Numbered from the stretch's first letter, positions 9,701-17,525 are shown. The stretch is DNA of 64,000 bases from Lachnospiraceae bacterium KGMB03038 (GCA_007361935.1 CP041667.1:593501-657500), one strand, 5' to 3'. Numbers and translations are program-made. Notes: generated by a model from the sequence alone, not told the origin.

Positions 9701-10765
9701 CTTGCGATGGAAGGAGCTGCGCAGGGAATTGAAAGCGGGAAAGAAGGCGTCCTAACGAAAGGTGGGGAACTCATTTCCGCGTTTCTGGCATTGTTTTCCG
9801 GCGGCGAAGAAGGCGGGGCCCTTGGCGGAAAGCTGCAGGGCATTGGCTCCACTGTAATGAGTATGTTTGGGATTGGCGTGTCCTCCCAAACGGAGAATTC
9901 CCAGGCTGCGGGGAAAGCCAACGCTGACGCCGCAAACGCAGGAGCCGGATCTGTGGACCCAACCGGGACTGGTAGCAAATTTGGCGGCCAGTACAACTCC
10001 GGAGTTTCCGGGATGTCTGGAGCGGCAAGAGGTGTGGGTAGTGTCCTTGGAAGCAATGCAAACGCAGGTGCTGGATCTGTGACAGGAACAGGAGCCGGCG
10101 GAAAGTTTGGTTCTCAGTACGCCTCTGGAGTTGGCGGGAAAAGCGGAGAAGCACGGTTGAAAGGTGAAGCTCTTGGTGACAGCGCGGAAGCAGGAGCAGA
10201 TACCGCAGATGGAAGCAGTGCTGGATCAAATTTTGGATCAGGATTTGTAAAAGGGATTGGGGACTGGATCAGCGATGCTGCAAGCAAGGCTGCGGAACTG
10301 GCAAGCAGTGCACTGGACGCGGCGAAAAGGAAACTTGGTATTAAGTCCCCGTCAAGGGAGGCGCGAAAGGTTGGCCATTGGTTTGACCAAGGCCTTGCCG
10401 GCGGAATCGAGGATGAAAAGAGTGCGGTCGAGAAAGCGTCTCAAGATGTTTCTCAGGCGGCTCTGGATAACCTGAAAGGGCTTGATATCGAGGCCGCGAT
10501 GGCTGATGTGTACTTTTCCGTGGACGCGAATCAGGCGAAAGTGGCTGATAATATCGTGAGTGCGGTAGGGGCAAGGGAAGCGCTTGCCTGGAAGGACAGG
10601 GAGAAGAATCTTACCGTGTCCCTATCCGATGAGGACATAAAGAAACTGGCAAGAGAATTTGCGGCGATTGTTTCTACGTCTATCGCAAACGAGATGGACG
10701 GAATGGGAATCTATGCGAAGAACCGAGAGTTTGCGCGCGTGGTGAGGGAGGTTGTAGGACAGTGA
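6758..10765 (+). CDS. Phage tail tape measure protein
   Basis: 1335-residue tape measure protein, which sets tail length and is ejected during infection. Residues about 60-400 form the TP901-type tape measure core (ASEIAGVAEAAGQLGIKNEN). Hydrophobic stretches lie around 440-560, where membrane-active segments are normal, and long charged coiled coils at about 560-830. HSPSKKTEEIF near residue 968 and SPSREARKVG near 1196 are the typical end-of-unit motifs. Residues about 1050-1170 are three imperfect Gly/Ala/Ser-rich repeats. It starts at an ATG in GTGTGACGCATGG; the upstream ribosome binding site is AGGAG. The gene overlaps the next by 4 bases. Confidence 0.93.
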   Translation: MASDGTIKITTELDNQKAEQALSKFGSIVKKGVAAIGIAKITSEVAQLGAYVAQTGIQFESAFAGVQKTVDATDEELAGFREGIRDMAKDIPQTASEIAGVAEAAGQLGIKNENLLDFTRTMSDLGVATNMSATEAATSLARLANITQMPQENFGRLGSTIVALGNNLATTESEITEMGLRLAGAGSQVGMTEDQILGLAGAISSVGIEADAGGSAVSTVMTKMQLAVEQGGESLEQFANVAGMSAEEFQQAFREDAAQALVAFVEGLGTMESRGQSAIATLSDMEITEIRQRDALLRLAGAGDTLSEALGIASQAWDENNALTNEAEQRYQTLESQLQILKNNVDDFAISLYDGIRDPMAEVVTESIGYVQRLHDAFNAGGVTTVASEMGAVMNDVADDIAGTSQAAAGLVTPLKDVANAGGNLAKSVLPVLGDGAKFTAENFDAILPVLTGVVAGYKLYNTIGQKTATVLKASTAATAALNKMEKANSLQLVTLNGGLTVRQTLLGVYNGQITATTAATGLWTKAQTALNKAMNANPIGVAVAGATALIAVGTAIKNVVTRETEAEREHSQALKESAEAATENRKAAEERKQAYEELVESQNTQAAGDVAQLDRLKGLNDELNSIVDANGRVKAGEEDRAAFITSQLSSALGVEISMTDGVISNYQELQGEIQSLIQQKRVEAVMSAQQAKYEEAVANQMQVAAEASANLTAMKQAENDVKRESAELSQLEEEYNQAVLDGNKKQVSVLGEKIKRQEEDVEKAKEAYEENKKAYEGNTELLAQYSNDIDMYTALAEAAATGNAEAIEAAISQITAGIKTASNATSEELQQQVVNVSNMENLIRQEVEKGTPGFTQAMLTQAQDATTAALEEFAKAAPQTAAELAKVPPEAVAALVAGDMRGQLSAEASGAVDGMLEQFDGLDAETQEAFAQAIYGALEGLEGFEDLKDPAEEGVEAFLETLRTALDEHSPSKKTEEIFRLAMEGAAQGIESGKEGVLTKGGELISAFLALFSGGEEGGALGGKLQGIGSTVMSMFGIGVSSQTENSQAAGKANADAANAGAGSVDPTGTGSKFGGQYNSGVSGMSGAARGVGSVLGSNANAGAGSVTGTGAGGKFGSQYASGVGGKSGEARLKGEALGDSAEAGADTADGSSAGSNFGSGFVKGIGDWISDAASKAAELASSALDAAKRKLGIKSPSREARKVGHWFDQGLAGGIEDEKSAVEKASQDVSQAALDNLKGLDIEAAMADVYFSVDANQAKVADNIVSAVGAREALAWKDREKNLTVSLSDEDIKKLAREFAAIVSTSIANEMDGMGIYAKNREFARVVREVVGQ

Positions 10766-11598
10766 AAGACATATACTATGTGAATAACCGTGGTGTAAAG
10801 TTGGACTTGCTGAAGACTCCCTATCTTTTGCAGACTGCAGAATTATTTGACTATGAGTGGAAATATGAAAGTGTTGAATCATCCGCTGTGTCGGGACGGA
10901 TTACAAGTTTTGCGAAGGAGATCACAGAGAGGCCTTTCACGTTGAGTATTTTGAATTATTCCCGCGAATCATATGAAGCGGCCATCAATCGATTTTTTGA
11001 AACCGTAGAATACGACGTGCTAAACAAAACGCCTGGCAAGCTGTATATAGGAAATCAGTATCAGCGCTGCTATTTTATCGCATCTGAAAAGACAGGATGG
11101 GAATATGATATCGAACTTTTGGATGTTGACGGCACTTACGTCGCAGAACGCCCGTTTTGGATCACGGAACAGAATTATACCTTTAATCCCAGCTCTGGGG
11201 AGCCTATGGGAGAATATCTTGATTTCCTGTTTGATGTTCCCTTTGATCTTACGGGAGACGCGGCAGGGATTGGAAATATCCAGATAGATCACTATGCCAC
11301 TTGTAACTTTTTGCTGACTGTCTATGGTCCGTGCACCAACCCAAGAATCTCGATTGGTGGAAACATCTATGAAATTGAGACAAAACTCGACACTGGAGAA
11401 TACCTACAAATTGATTCCCTGGCTGGAACGGCGATACGAACAAAAGTCGGAGGTCAGAGGGTCAACGAATTAAATAACCGGGCCAAGGAATACGAGTTGT
11501 TTTCCCTGATTCAACCCGGATACAATGTCGTGTCTTGGGATGGTAGTTTTGGGTTTGACCTTGTGATCTATATAGAGAGGAGTGAGCCGGAGTGGTAA
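10762..11598 (+). CDS. Phage distal tail protein (Dit)
   Basis: 278-residue protein in the distal-tail position right after the tape measure. It starts with GTG overlapping the tape measure stop (GTGA). The N-terminal domain (YYVNNRGVKLDLLKTPYLLQ) and the layout of about 110 residues of ring domain followed by a beta-sandwich C-terminal domain match SPP1 gp19.1-type Dit proteins. It would form the hub to which the tail-associated and receptor-binding proteins attach. Confidence 0.8.
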   Translation: MKDIYYVNNRGVKLDLLKTPYLLQTAELFDYEWKYESVESSAVSGRITSFAKEITERPFTLSILNYSRESYEAAINRFFETVEYDVLNKTPGKLYIGNQYQRCYFIASEKTGWEYDIELLDVDGTYVAERPFWITEQNYTFNPSSGEPMGEYLDFLFDVPFDLTGDAAGIGNIQIDHYATCNFLLTVYGPCTNPRISIGGNIYEIETKLDTGEYLQIDSLAGTAIRTKVGGQRVNELNNRAKEYELFSLIQPGYNVVSWDGSFGFDLVIYIERSEPEW

Positions 11599-12587
11599 CC
11601 ATGATGATGACTGACTCGAATGGCAGAGATGTGGGGTCTCTTGACTATAGCATATCTCTTGATATGGACCTTGGCGATACCAACGATTTTGAATTTGAAG
11701 TTGATCAGTCTATTTGGGACTCAGAACAAATGGGGTATGGCTGCCGGCTATATATACCAGAAACAGAGTACGGAGGGATTATCGGGGATATAGAGGTAGT
11801 CACTAAAACCGCAACGGCCACATTGACGGGAGATACCTGGCGGGGAATGCTTACCAAGAAGATCATCGAGCCGCCCTCCGGGCAAGACCATAAGACAGTA
11901 TCTGGAGAGCTTAATACTGTTTTAAAAAGTCTGATTGAGCCTGAATTTTCTGGATTATTTGTCGTTTCGCAAGAGGATACTGGTGTTGAGGTGTCCAATT
12001 TTCAGTTCGATCGGTTTTGCACTCTTTTGTCCGGCCTGGAAGACATGCTGGCCAGCGTCGGTTATCGGCTGGACATACGCTATAAAAGCGGAGACGCCGG
12101 AGAGGCTGGATGGGTGGAAATCCAGGCCGTCGAGGCTGAGAATTACTCAGAAACCATAGAATACAACCGGGACAATAGGATCAATTACGATGCCAGGGAC
12201 TACCGGCGTGGAATTAACCATCTAATCTGCGCAGGAACCGGAGAGGGCACGGATCGGACGGTATTACACTTATATGTGCAGTCAGACGGCAGTGTAGGAT
12301 CTACGAAATATTATACCGGTCTGGAAGAACGTGTAGCTTTATACTCTTATACGTCACAGTCGGATGTGGAGCAGCTCAGGAAGGATGGGACAAAACGTCT
12401 CCAAGAACTGATGAACTACAAGCAATTTGAAATGTCTGTAGAGGATGTGGATTTGGAAATTGGGGATACGGTTTCTGGAAGGGATTTCACAACTGGTATC
12501 CTGGTGCAAAAACCGATTGTACAAAAAATCCTAAAAATTGAAAAAGGGAAAATCCAGGTTGAGTACAAACTGAAGGGAGATGATTAG
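11592..12587 (+). CDS. Phage tail-associated protein (Siphovirus Gp37-like)
   Basis: 331-residue protein in the place of the tail-associated (Tal / gp37-like) hub protein. The composition is beta-rich with the GDTVSGRDFTTGILVQKPI type of C-terminal end seen in ReqiPepy6 Gp37-like proteins. A GTG at 11592 with AGGAG nine bases upstream overlaps the Dit gene; an ATG at 11601 with its own GGAG is equally possible. No peptidase domain is seen. Confidence 0.72.
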   Translation: MVTMMMTDSNGRDVGSLDYSISLDMDLGDTNDFEFEVDQSIWDSEQMGYGCRLYIPETEYGGIIGDIEVVTKTATATLTGDTWRGMLTKKIIEPPSGQDHKTVSGELNTVLKSLIEPEFSGLFVVSQEDTGVEVSNFQFDRFCTLLSGLEDMLASVGYRLDIRYKSGDAGEAGWVEIQAVEAENYSETIEYNRDNRINYDARDYRRGINHLICAGTGEGTDRTVLHLYVQSDGSVGSTKYYTGLEERVALYSYTSQSDVEQLRKDGTKRLQELMNYKQFEMSVEDVDLEIGDTVSGRDFTTGILVQKPIVQKILKIEKGKIQVEYKLKGDD

Positions 12588-13370
12588 ATGGAACTGGTAA
12601 CAGGATTTAAGGGAGAACCGCACATATCCGCAGAAAATTGGGCCGACCTGAATAGGGGGATTGTAGGAGAGGGATCTTATGTCCTTCCCGGCGGTGAAAA
12701 GTTCCGGGCCGAGTTGGTGACAAACAATTTGCTAAAGATATATGATGGCTGCGGAATAATGCAGGGACGACAGATAGTAATTCCAGCGGGCCAGTCGGAT
12801 GAAATTACGATTGACAACGGGACCCAAGGCGAAAAGAGAATTGATCTTGTGGGGGTACGTTATGCAAAAGATGATTCTTCTAAAATAGAATCTACAGCTC
12901 CTTTTTATTTAAAGGGGACGCCGGCAGAAAGCGATCCAGTAGCCCCAGCATACACAGAAGGGGATATCCGGGCTGGAGATTTGACCGCAGACTGGCCGCT
13001 CTATGAGCTTGAATTAGATGGGCTTAATGTCGTATCGGTTACCCCTCTATTTGAAACATTGTTGACCGGTGCAGATGTGAAGGCGGAGCTTGAAGAGCTA
13101 AATGACAAATTGGACGAAAAGATTATTGTCCAAAGATATTCGAACAGAATTAATGTATCAAATGGGCAAAACTCATACACTGCTATCAATGTAAATATCC
13201 CTGATGGATATACAATAATAGGTATATCTGCATACGCACTTCACGCGACAACATTGTGCGGTGGAGGAGCGTACGACAGCAATAATAACCGGATTGTTAT
13301 ACCATTTTCTGCACATGATTCTGTCACTCCAGAAACGTTTTATGTGGATTTGACATTAATGGTGGAGTGA
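12588..13370 (+). CDS. Phage tail fibre / receptor-binding protein, expressed form of an invertible gene
   Basis: 260-residue tail fibre or baseplate protein. Residues 1-170 are a constant attachment part (KGEPHISAENWADLNRGIVG; beta-rich) ending in a short coiled coil ELEELNDKLDEK. The codons for LNDKL (bases 13098-13112) are one arm of a 15-bp inverted repeat. Downstream residues 176-260 are one of two exchangeable C-terminal receptor-binding modules. The stop at 13368-13370 abuts the stop of the silent module read from the other strand. Inversion of 13098-13682 would replace residues 176-260 by a 98-residue module in frame, presumably changing host receptor specificity. The ATG directly follows the previous stop. 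Confidence 0.8.
   Translation: MELVTGFKGEPHISAENWADLNRGIVGEGSYVLPGGEKFRAELVTNNLLKIYDGCGIMQGRQIVIPAGQSDEITIDNGTQGEKRIDLVGVRYAKDDSSKIESTAPFYLKGTPAESDPVAPAYTEGDIRAGDLTADWPLYELELDGLNVVSVTPLFETLLTGADVKAELEELNDKLDEKIIVQRYSNRINVSNGQNSYTAINVNIPDGYTIIGISAYALHATTLCGGGAYDSNNNRIVIPFSAHDSVTPETFYVDLTLMVE
13098..13112 (+). repeat. Inverted repeat, left arm of tail-fibre inversion switch
   Basis: Sequence CTAAATGACAAATTG, encoding LNDKL in frame of the tail fibre gene. Its exact reverse complement is at 13668-13682, 555 bases downstream. The bases outside the repeat differ on both sides, which delimits the likely crossover region. Confidence 0.85.
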
Positions 13371-13682
13371 TTATTTCCATCGGCCCATAGCCGTCCAGCA
13401 AGCGCTTGCGCCGGTAACAGGGTTCCCATCGTTTGTCCGAGCGTATATCGTAACATTGTACGTTCTTGGCTGGACAGACAAATCAAAAGTTATAACACTG
13501 CTTGCATACATAGATGTTGCTGTTACGATCGGCGTGTCGACAAATGGGATTGTAAAATCTTCCACGGCATATCCATTTCCGCCGGAACCAGAACTTGGAA
13601 AACTTGCCTGTCCCCATTGGATTAATGTTCCATTAGGAAGCTTAACGTAATCGTTTCCTTCCTCCGGCAATTTGTCATTTAG
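13371..13682 (-). other. Silent, inverted alternative tail-fibre C-terminal cassette
   Basis: On the minus strand the codons LNDKL (13682-13668) continue in frame into 98 residues (PEEGNDYVKLPNGTLIQWG... ending TGASACWTAMGRWK) and a TAA at 13373-13371. The NGTLIQWG motif and the CWTAMGRW end are typical of the gp53-like C-terminal domain of phage tail fibres. It has no start codon or ribosome binding site of its own; the frame runs on upstream only as a shadow of the gene at 13731. It lies head to head with the expressed module, so it reads as the OFF form of the switch. Confidence 0.85.
13668..13682 (-). repeat. Inverted repeat, right arm of tail-fibre inversion switch
   Basis: Exact reverse complement of 13098-13112, again encoding LNDKL in the frame of the silent cassette. 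Together the arms bracket a 585-bp invertible segment holding two convergent cassettes. Confidence 0.85.
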
Positions 13683-13730
13683 TGCTAAAAAATAAAAAAA
13701 TTTTAATGAAAAGAAAGGAGAGTGATCTCT

Positions 13731-14423
13731 ATGAAAATTATTTTTAACGATGCCACCGAGCTGCAAGTCCAGCAGGTGCAGCAGCATGGCGATTATCTTA
13801 GGATCCTTACAGTCTCTGCAACGCCGGATCAGCTCAGAGGAATTTTTGAAGACCAAGTAAAAACCGCAAATATGGTCGTGGAAGAACGTGGTCAGCGCGG
13901 AGAACCTCTGGATGGGTACACAACCTTTTACAGGACGGAAGAATACACGGGACAGATATATGGCGTAGTAATGTACAAGCCTGATCGAACCCCAGAGATA
14001 CAGACGGAAAAGGCTCAAGCGGCGGTGCTAGTTGCCCAGATTCAGGCCCAGGAGCTGACGGACGAGCAGGCGATCACCGTCAAGGCAATCTATCCGCAGT
14101 GGTCAGAGATCATCGGGCAGACTGTAGCACTTGGGTACAAGTTCCTGTATGGAGACGTATTGTACAAGACAATTCAGGACAGCCTGCTGATCCAGGAACA
14201 GTACATTCCCGGAGAGGGGACTGAGAGCCTGTACACTGTGATCGATGAGACGCACGCCGGCACACAGGAAGATCCGATCCCTTACGGCGGCAATATGGCC
14301 CTTGAGAGCGGGAAGTACTACATCCAGGACGAGACGGTATATAAGTGTACGAGAGACACGGAGATCCCGGTGTACAATGCCCTGGCGGACCTGATCGGCA
14401 TCTATGTTGAGGTAGCAGAGTAA
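13731..14423 (+). CDS. Phage tail accessory protein with carbohydrate-binding-like C-terminus
   Basis: 230-residue protein immediately after the invertible segment. The ATG at 13731 follows AAAGGAGAG; a GTG at 13722 is also in frame. Residues 1-90 look like a phage tail accessory domain. The stretch about 125-165 (PQWSEIIGQTVALGYKFLYG then LYKTIQDSLLIQEQY) resembles the short carbohydrate-binding module 5/12-like repeats often found at the end of phage tail operons. A role in host surface contact, beside the variable fibre, is inferred. Confidence 0.6.
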   Translation: MKIIFNDATELQVQQVQQHGDYLRILTVSATPDQLRGIFEDQVKTANMVVEERGQRGEPLDGYTTFYRTEEYTGQIYGVVMYKPDRTPEIQTEKAQAAVLVAQIQAQELTDEQAITVKAIYPQWSEIIGQTVALGYKFLYGDVLYKTIQDSLLIQEQYIPGEGTESLYTVIDETHAGTQEDPIPYGGNMALESGKYYIQDETVYKCTRDTEIPVYNALADLIGIYVEVAE

Positions 14424-14437
14424 GAAGGGAGGGGCCA

Positions 14438-14746
14438 ATGGAAAACTACATAAGCCGGCAGGAACATGATGAGTTCGTAAAGCGCATGCAGGACGAGCAC
14501 AAGCGGATCCACTATAGGATCACGGACACGGAAAAAAAGGTGGATAAGATCTATGATCTGACATCTTCCGTGGAGCGCCTGGCCACGTCTATCGAGTCGA
14601 TGGCCAAGGAGCAGAAAGAGCAGGGCGAGCGGCTGGAAGAGCTGGAGGCGCGCGACGGGGAAACCTGGCGGAAAGTAAAATGGTACATTTTAACGCTGGC
14701 CATCGGAGCGGTGGCCGGAGCAGTGTTTACAATGATCGGTTTTTAA
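14438..14746 (+). CDS. XhlA-type lysis-associated membrane protein
   Basis: 102 residues: a charged N-terminal half with coiled coil (VDKIYDLTSSVERLATSIES) and a single C-terminal membrane segment (ILTLAIGAVAGAVFTMIGF). This is the layout of haemolysin XhlA proteins, which act with the holin in Gram-positive phages. It comes 14 bases after the previous gene and 16 before the holin; ribosome binding site AAGGGAGGGG. Confidence 0.82.
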   Translation: MENYISRQEHDEFVKRMQDEHKRIHYRITDTEKKVDKIYDLTSSVERLATSIESMAKEQKEQGERLEELEARDGETWRKVKWYILTLAIGAVAGAVFTMIGF

Positions 14747-14762
14747 AAAAGGAGGTACTATT

Positions 14763-14996
14763 ATGTTTGATTGGAGCACAAGGATCAAAAACAAAATGTT
14801 TTGGCTGGCCATTATCCCGGCGGTTCTGCTGGTGATCCAGACGGTGGCTGCAGTATTCGGGTACACGCTGGATCTGGGCGACCTTGGAAATAAACTGCTT
14901 GATGTGGTCAATGCGGTCTTTTCCGTGCTGGTGATCGCCGGGATCGTGGTAGACCCATCCACGCCTGGTGTTGGGGATAGTAATGCGGATAAATAA
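14763..14996 (+). CDS. Phage holin (phi LC3 / phage_holin_1 family)
   Basis: 77-residue holin with a short basic N-terminus (DWSTRIKNKMFWLAIIPAV), two predicted membrane segments (about residues 12-33 and 50-66) separated by a GYTLDLGDLGNKLLD loop, and the VDPSTPGVGDS tail that marks phi LC3-type holins. It would form the membrane lesions that release endolysin. AAAGGAGG precedes the ATG. Located between XhlA and endolysin as usual. Confidence 0.9.
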   Translation: MFDWSTRIKNKMFWLAIIPAVLLVIQTVAAVFGYTLDLGDLGNKLLDVVNAVFSVLVIAGIVVDPSTPGVGDSNADK

Positions 14997-15069
14997 TACT
15001 TAGCAGGGGGCGGGAGACTGCCCCTTTTTTTGTTTTGCGCCGGCGCAAGCCGGGGAAAGGAGAAGAGAT

Positions 15070-16119
15070 ATGGCGATAATGATCGGACACGCAAGCATAA
15101 GCGAAAAAGGGACCATCGAGGGGGCGAAAGGCGACAGCACCGGGAAAGAGGTCTGCACCAGGGCCTGGTACAGCAAGCCCTGGGGCTACATGGCAATACA
15201 CCCAGATCCGGACGTCCGGGAGCGGCACGCCAAGGCGGTAGAGGCGGCCTGTGCGAACAATGCGATCGGGTACGGTCAGTCTGACAGGAATACCCTGAAC
15301 GCCCAAGCGAAGAAGGTGGATTATGATTTATCCAGGATCAAAACGAAGTGTAACTGTGACTGCTCATCATTGCAAAACGTAGCTGCGGTGGCCGCCGGAG
15401 CGCAGGGAGTGACATACGGCAGCAATGGATGGACCACATCCTCCATGCGGGCAGCATTGGAAAAAGCCGGTTATAAGATCATCACGGCCAGCGCATACCT
15501 GAAGAGCTCTGCCTATTGCGTACGCGGGGCGATCTATGTCAAGGCCGGCTCTCACACGGTCTGCGGACTGAGTAACGGATCAAAGGCCAGCCAGACGCTG
15601 AAAAAGGCTGGGGCCTCCGGAAGCACCGCATCCGGTGCGGACGAGGCTCGGATCCTGAAGCGGGGGATGACCGGGGAGGATGTTAAGGACATGCAGCGGG
15701 ATCTGATCGCGGCGGGGTATAGCTGCGGACCGGATGGGGCAGACGGAGATTTCGGCGCCAATACCGAGGCGGCGCTGAAGGAATTCCAGGCGGATCATGG
15801 CCTGGAGGTAGACGGCCAGTACGGGCCGCTCAGTAAGGCCAAGTTGGAGGGGGCCGGCGGGAGCACAGGCGGCAAGGCGGAAGCGGCAAAAAGTTTTGAC
15901 AAGTCTCTGGCCGGGACATACACAGTAAATACTAAGACAGATCCGCTCACGCTGAGAGCTGGAGCTGGGACAAGCAAAAAGAGACTGACCAGTATGCCCA
16001 AGGGCGCAAGGGTACAGTGCTATGGTTATTATACTGATACTTCGTCCGGCCGGTGGCTATATGTGGTGTATGATGGAGTAACAGGATTTGCCTCCGGCGA
16101 GTACCTCAAAAAGCAGTAA
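15070..16119 (+). CDS. Phage endolysin: cysteine amidase, peptidoglycan-binding and SH3 domains
   Basis: 349-residue lysin. Residues about 1-180 are a cysteine peptidase/amidase-type domain (GHASISEKGTIEGAKGDST; catalytic-type CNCDCSSL around residue 96; SHTVCGL near 160), as in Clostridia phage NlpC/P60-like amidohydrolases. Residues about 195-265 are a peptidoglycan-binding type 1 domain (LKRGMTGEDVKDMQRDLIAA, GDFGANTEAALKEFQ). Residues about 285-349 are a bacterial SH3 domain (YTVNTKTDPLTLRAGAGTSK). It has no signal peptide, so release depends on the holin. A GAAAGGAGAAG site precedes the start and a terminator follows. Confidence 0.9.
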   Translation: MAIMIGHASISEKGTIEGAKGDSTGKEVCTRAWYSKPWGYMAIHPDPDVRERHAKAVEAACANNAIGYGQSDRNTLNAQAKKVDYDLSRIKTKCNCDCSSLQNVAAVAAGAQGVTYGSNGWTTSSMRAALEKAGYKIITASAYLKSSAYCVRGAIYVKAGSHTVCGLSNGSKASQTLKKAGASGSTASGADEARILKRGMTGEDVKDMQRDLIAAGYSCGPDGADGDFGANTEAALKEFQADHGLEVDGQYGPLSKAKLEGAGGSTGGKAEAAKSFDKSLAGTYTVNTKTDPLTLRAGAGTSKKRLTSMPKGARVQCYGYYTDTSSGRWLYVVYDGVTGFASGEYLKKQ

Positions 16120-16123
16120 AAAA

Positions 16124-16155
16124 TAACCCCGGAGTTACGGCTCCGGGGTGTTTTA
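16124..16155 (+). terminator. Intrinsic terminator of the phage late operon
   Basis: Perfect stem CCCCGGAG (16127-16134) / CTCCGGGG (16141-16148) with loop TTACGG, followed by TGTTTTA. It lies just after the endolysin and before the convergent recombinase. Confidence 0.85.
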
Positions 16156-16998
16156 GGCCTCTGGAAGGATGTATATTTTTCCTTTTCGATTACGGCCCAT
16201 AATTTTCCCTTGCCTCTTAATGAGTCTCTGAACCCTGTTGAATTGTTGGATAGTTATGATCCGGGGGTGAATTCCCTTATACAGTTCTCCGTGGAATAGG
16301 TTCCAGCCCGCATAGATAGGGCGGGTCAGTATCTTTTCGATGTGCCAGGCAGTCAGATATCCACCGCGTTTTCCACGTATGTCGAGCTGGTCGCAGATGT
16401 GCTCAAGTTCGATAAGGCTTTTCCTCGCTTCATAAGAATCGTATAGATAGCGGACTACTTTGGCTTCTGCGGCATTGATCTTGAGTGAATCCTTACTGTC
16501 CAGATCATAGCCAAGAATATAGCTGCAGGTCCGTTTTCCCTGTTTGGCGCGCTCTGCCATAGCGAGAATGACATTTTCGGCTATGACCTCACGCTCAAAC
16601 TGCGCGACTGTCCCAAGCATGGATCGGATCATCCTTCCGGCCGGTGTCGTGCTGTCGAAAGCCTCAGAATAGCTGATCAGGGATACCCCTTTCTTATCGA
16701 GCAGATCACACGTGGCTGTAAGATCAGCAAGGTTGCGGGAAAATCGAGTGAGCTTCCAGACCAAGATTCCGTCAAACTTTCCAGCCATTGCGTCATTGAT
16801 CAGAGATATCATTCCGGGCCGGTGGCAGATATCCTTGGCGCTTATGCCTTCATCCCGATAGATGTCATAGATCATATAATTTTTTGCCTTGCAGTAATCT
16901 GTGAGCAGCCGTTCTTGCGCGGCGAGAGAGTGCCCATCCATGGCCTGTTCGATTGTGCTCACTCGTATGTAGAGGGCTAATATTTTCAGATACTTCAT
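16153..16998 (-). CDS. Serine recombinase (resolvase plus recombinase domain), candidate tail-fibre invertase
   Basis: 281 residues from an ATG with AGGTG upstream (a GTG at 17007 is an alternative; a stop lies just before it). Residues 1-150 are the resolvase domain: catalytic serine in YIRVSTIEQA, the RDEGISAKD segment and WKLTRFSRNLADL. Residues about 155-255 are a recombinase domain (YILGYDLDSKDSLKINAAEA, HIEKILTRPIYAGW). There is no zinc ribbon or long coiled coil, so it is much shorter than serine integrases (450+ residues). It lies 2.5 kb from the 15-bp inverted repeats in the tail fibre and is the only recombinase in the visible phage, so an invertase role is proposed; a second integrase may lie outside the window. 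Confidence 0.85.
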   Translation of the reverse strand: MKYLKILALYIRVSTIEQAMDGHSLAAQERLLTDYCKAKNYMIYDIYRDEGISAKDICHRPGMISLINDAMAGKFDGILVWKLTRFSRNLADLTATCDLLDKKGVSLISYSEAFDSTTPAGRMIRSMLGTVAQFEREVIAENVILAMAERAKQGKRTCSYILGYDLDSKDSLKINAAEAKVVRYLYDSYEARKSLIELEHICDQLDIRGKRGGYLTAWHIEKILTRPIYAGWNLFHGELYKGIHPRIITIQQFNRVQRLIKRQGKIMGRNRKGKIYILPEA

Positions 16999-17084
16999 GG
17001 GCGTCACCTACTTTCTTCTGTCCTCTGCATTTTCCGGGCTTGGAACCGGCTTCGGCTGCATTACAGCGCCGGATCGTGTCCGGC

Positions 17085-17231
17085 TTAATCGTCATAACAT
17101 TCAATGTTTACGATTTTCCTGTTTCCTTTTCTTTTTCTGAATATTTCAATCGCCTTTTCTTTGTTCTCGGCCTTTATGTATAGCTCTGTTATAACAACAT
17201 TGAACCAATACACAAACCTATATGTCTTCAT
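17085..17231 (-). CDS. Small hypothetical phage protein
   Basis: 48-residue ORF with GGGAGAAAGGAA before the ATG, reading MKTYRFVYWFNVVITELYIK and a basic C-terminus. It lies upstream of the recombinase in the same direction and could share its transcript. A second overlapping short frame (about 17104-16865) is seen between it and the recombinase but lacks a convincing start site. No family recognised. Confidence 0.5.
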   Translation of the reverse strand: MKTYRFVYWFNVVITELYIKAENKEKAIEIFRKRKGNRKIVNIECYDD

Positions 17232-17276
17232 ATCTTTTCCTTTCTCCCGGCTTTACCCGGCCGGGGCGGGATGAAT

Positions 17277-17441
17277 CTAACAGAGTGTAGATAACTCAAA
17301 CACTTCTTTTACGGTTACCGTTTTAGGTGCGGCGAGCCTGAGAGCATTCTGGGCAAACACCTTTTTACTTTTAATCTGTCCTAAGTGCGGATATGCTTCA
17401 ACGTATTTTCTTCTGATTTCCTGGTATCTGTTTTCTTTCAT
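17277..17441 (-). CDS. Small hypothetical phage protein
   Basis: 54 residues starting MKENRYQEIRRKYVEAYPHL with a GGAGG site six bases upstream of the ATG. Basic, helical, no membrane segment. It is divergent from the XRE regulator at 17628, and the region between them carries repeated operator-like sequences, so its transcription is probably under that regulator. Unknown function. Confidence 0.55.
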   Translation of the reverse strand: MKENRYQEIRRKYVEAYPHLGQIKSKKVFAQNALRLAAPKTVTVKEVFELSTLC

Positions 17442-17476
17442 TTCGTTTTCCTCCGTTCCTTTGATGATTATATGAT

Positions 17477-17525
17477 ACACCTAAAATAATGTATTTTCAA
17501 TTAGCAAATACACCGAAAATAAAGC
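17477..17525. promoter_or_regulatory. Two operator-like repeats between divergent phage genes
   Basis: ACACCTAAAATAATGTA at 17477-17493 and ACACCGAAAATAAAGC at 17510-17525 are copies of a motif that recurs at 17873-17890 (ACACTGAAAATAATGTAA). They lie between the minus-strand small gene and the XRE regulator, the expected site for autoregulation. Confidence 0.55.

Noticed and set aside
9920..10260. Gly/Ala-rich repeats in the tape measure gene as a possible separate element
   Set aside because: They are in frame and typical of tape measure C-terminal regions; three imperfect protein repeats, not a DNA element.
13683..14018. Upstream part of the minus-strand frame that contains the silent fibre cassette
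   Set aside because: Beyond the inverted repeat it is only the antisense of the gene at 13731, with low-complexity residues and no ribosome binding site; only 13371-13682 is taken as a cassette.
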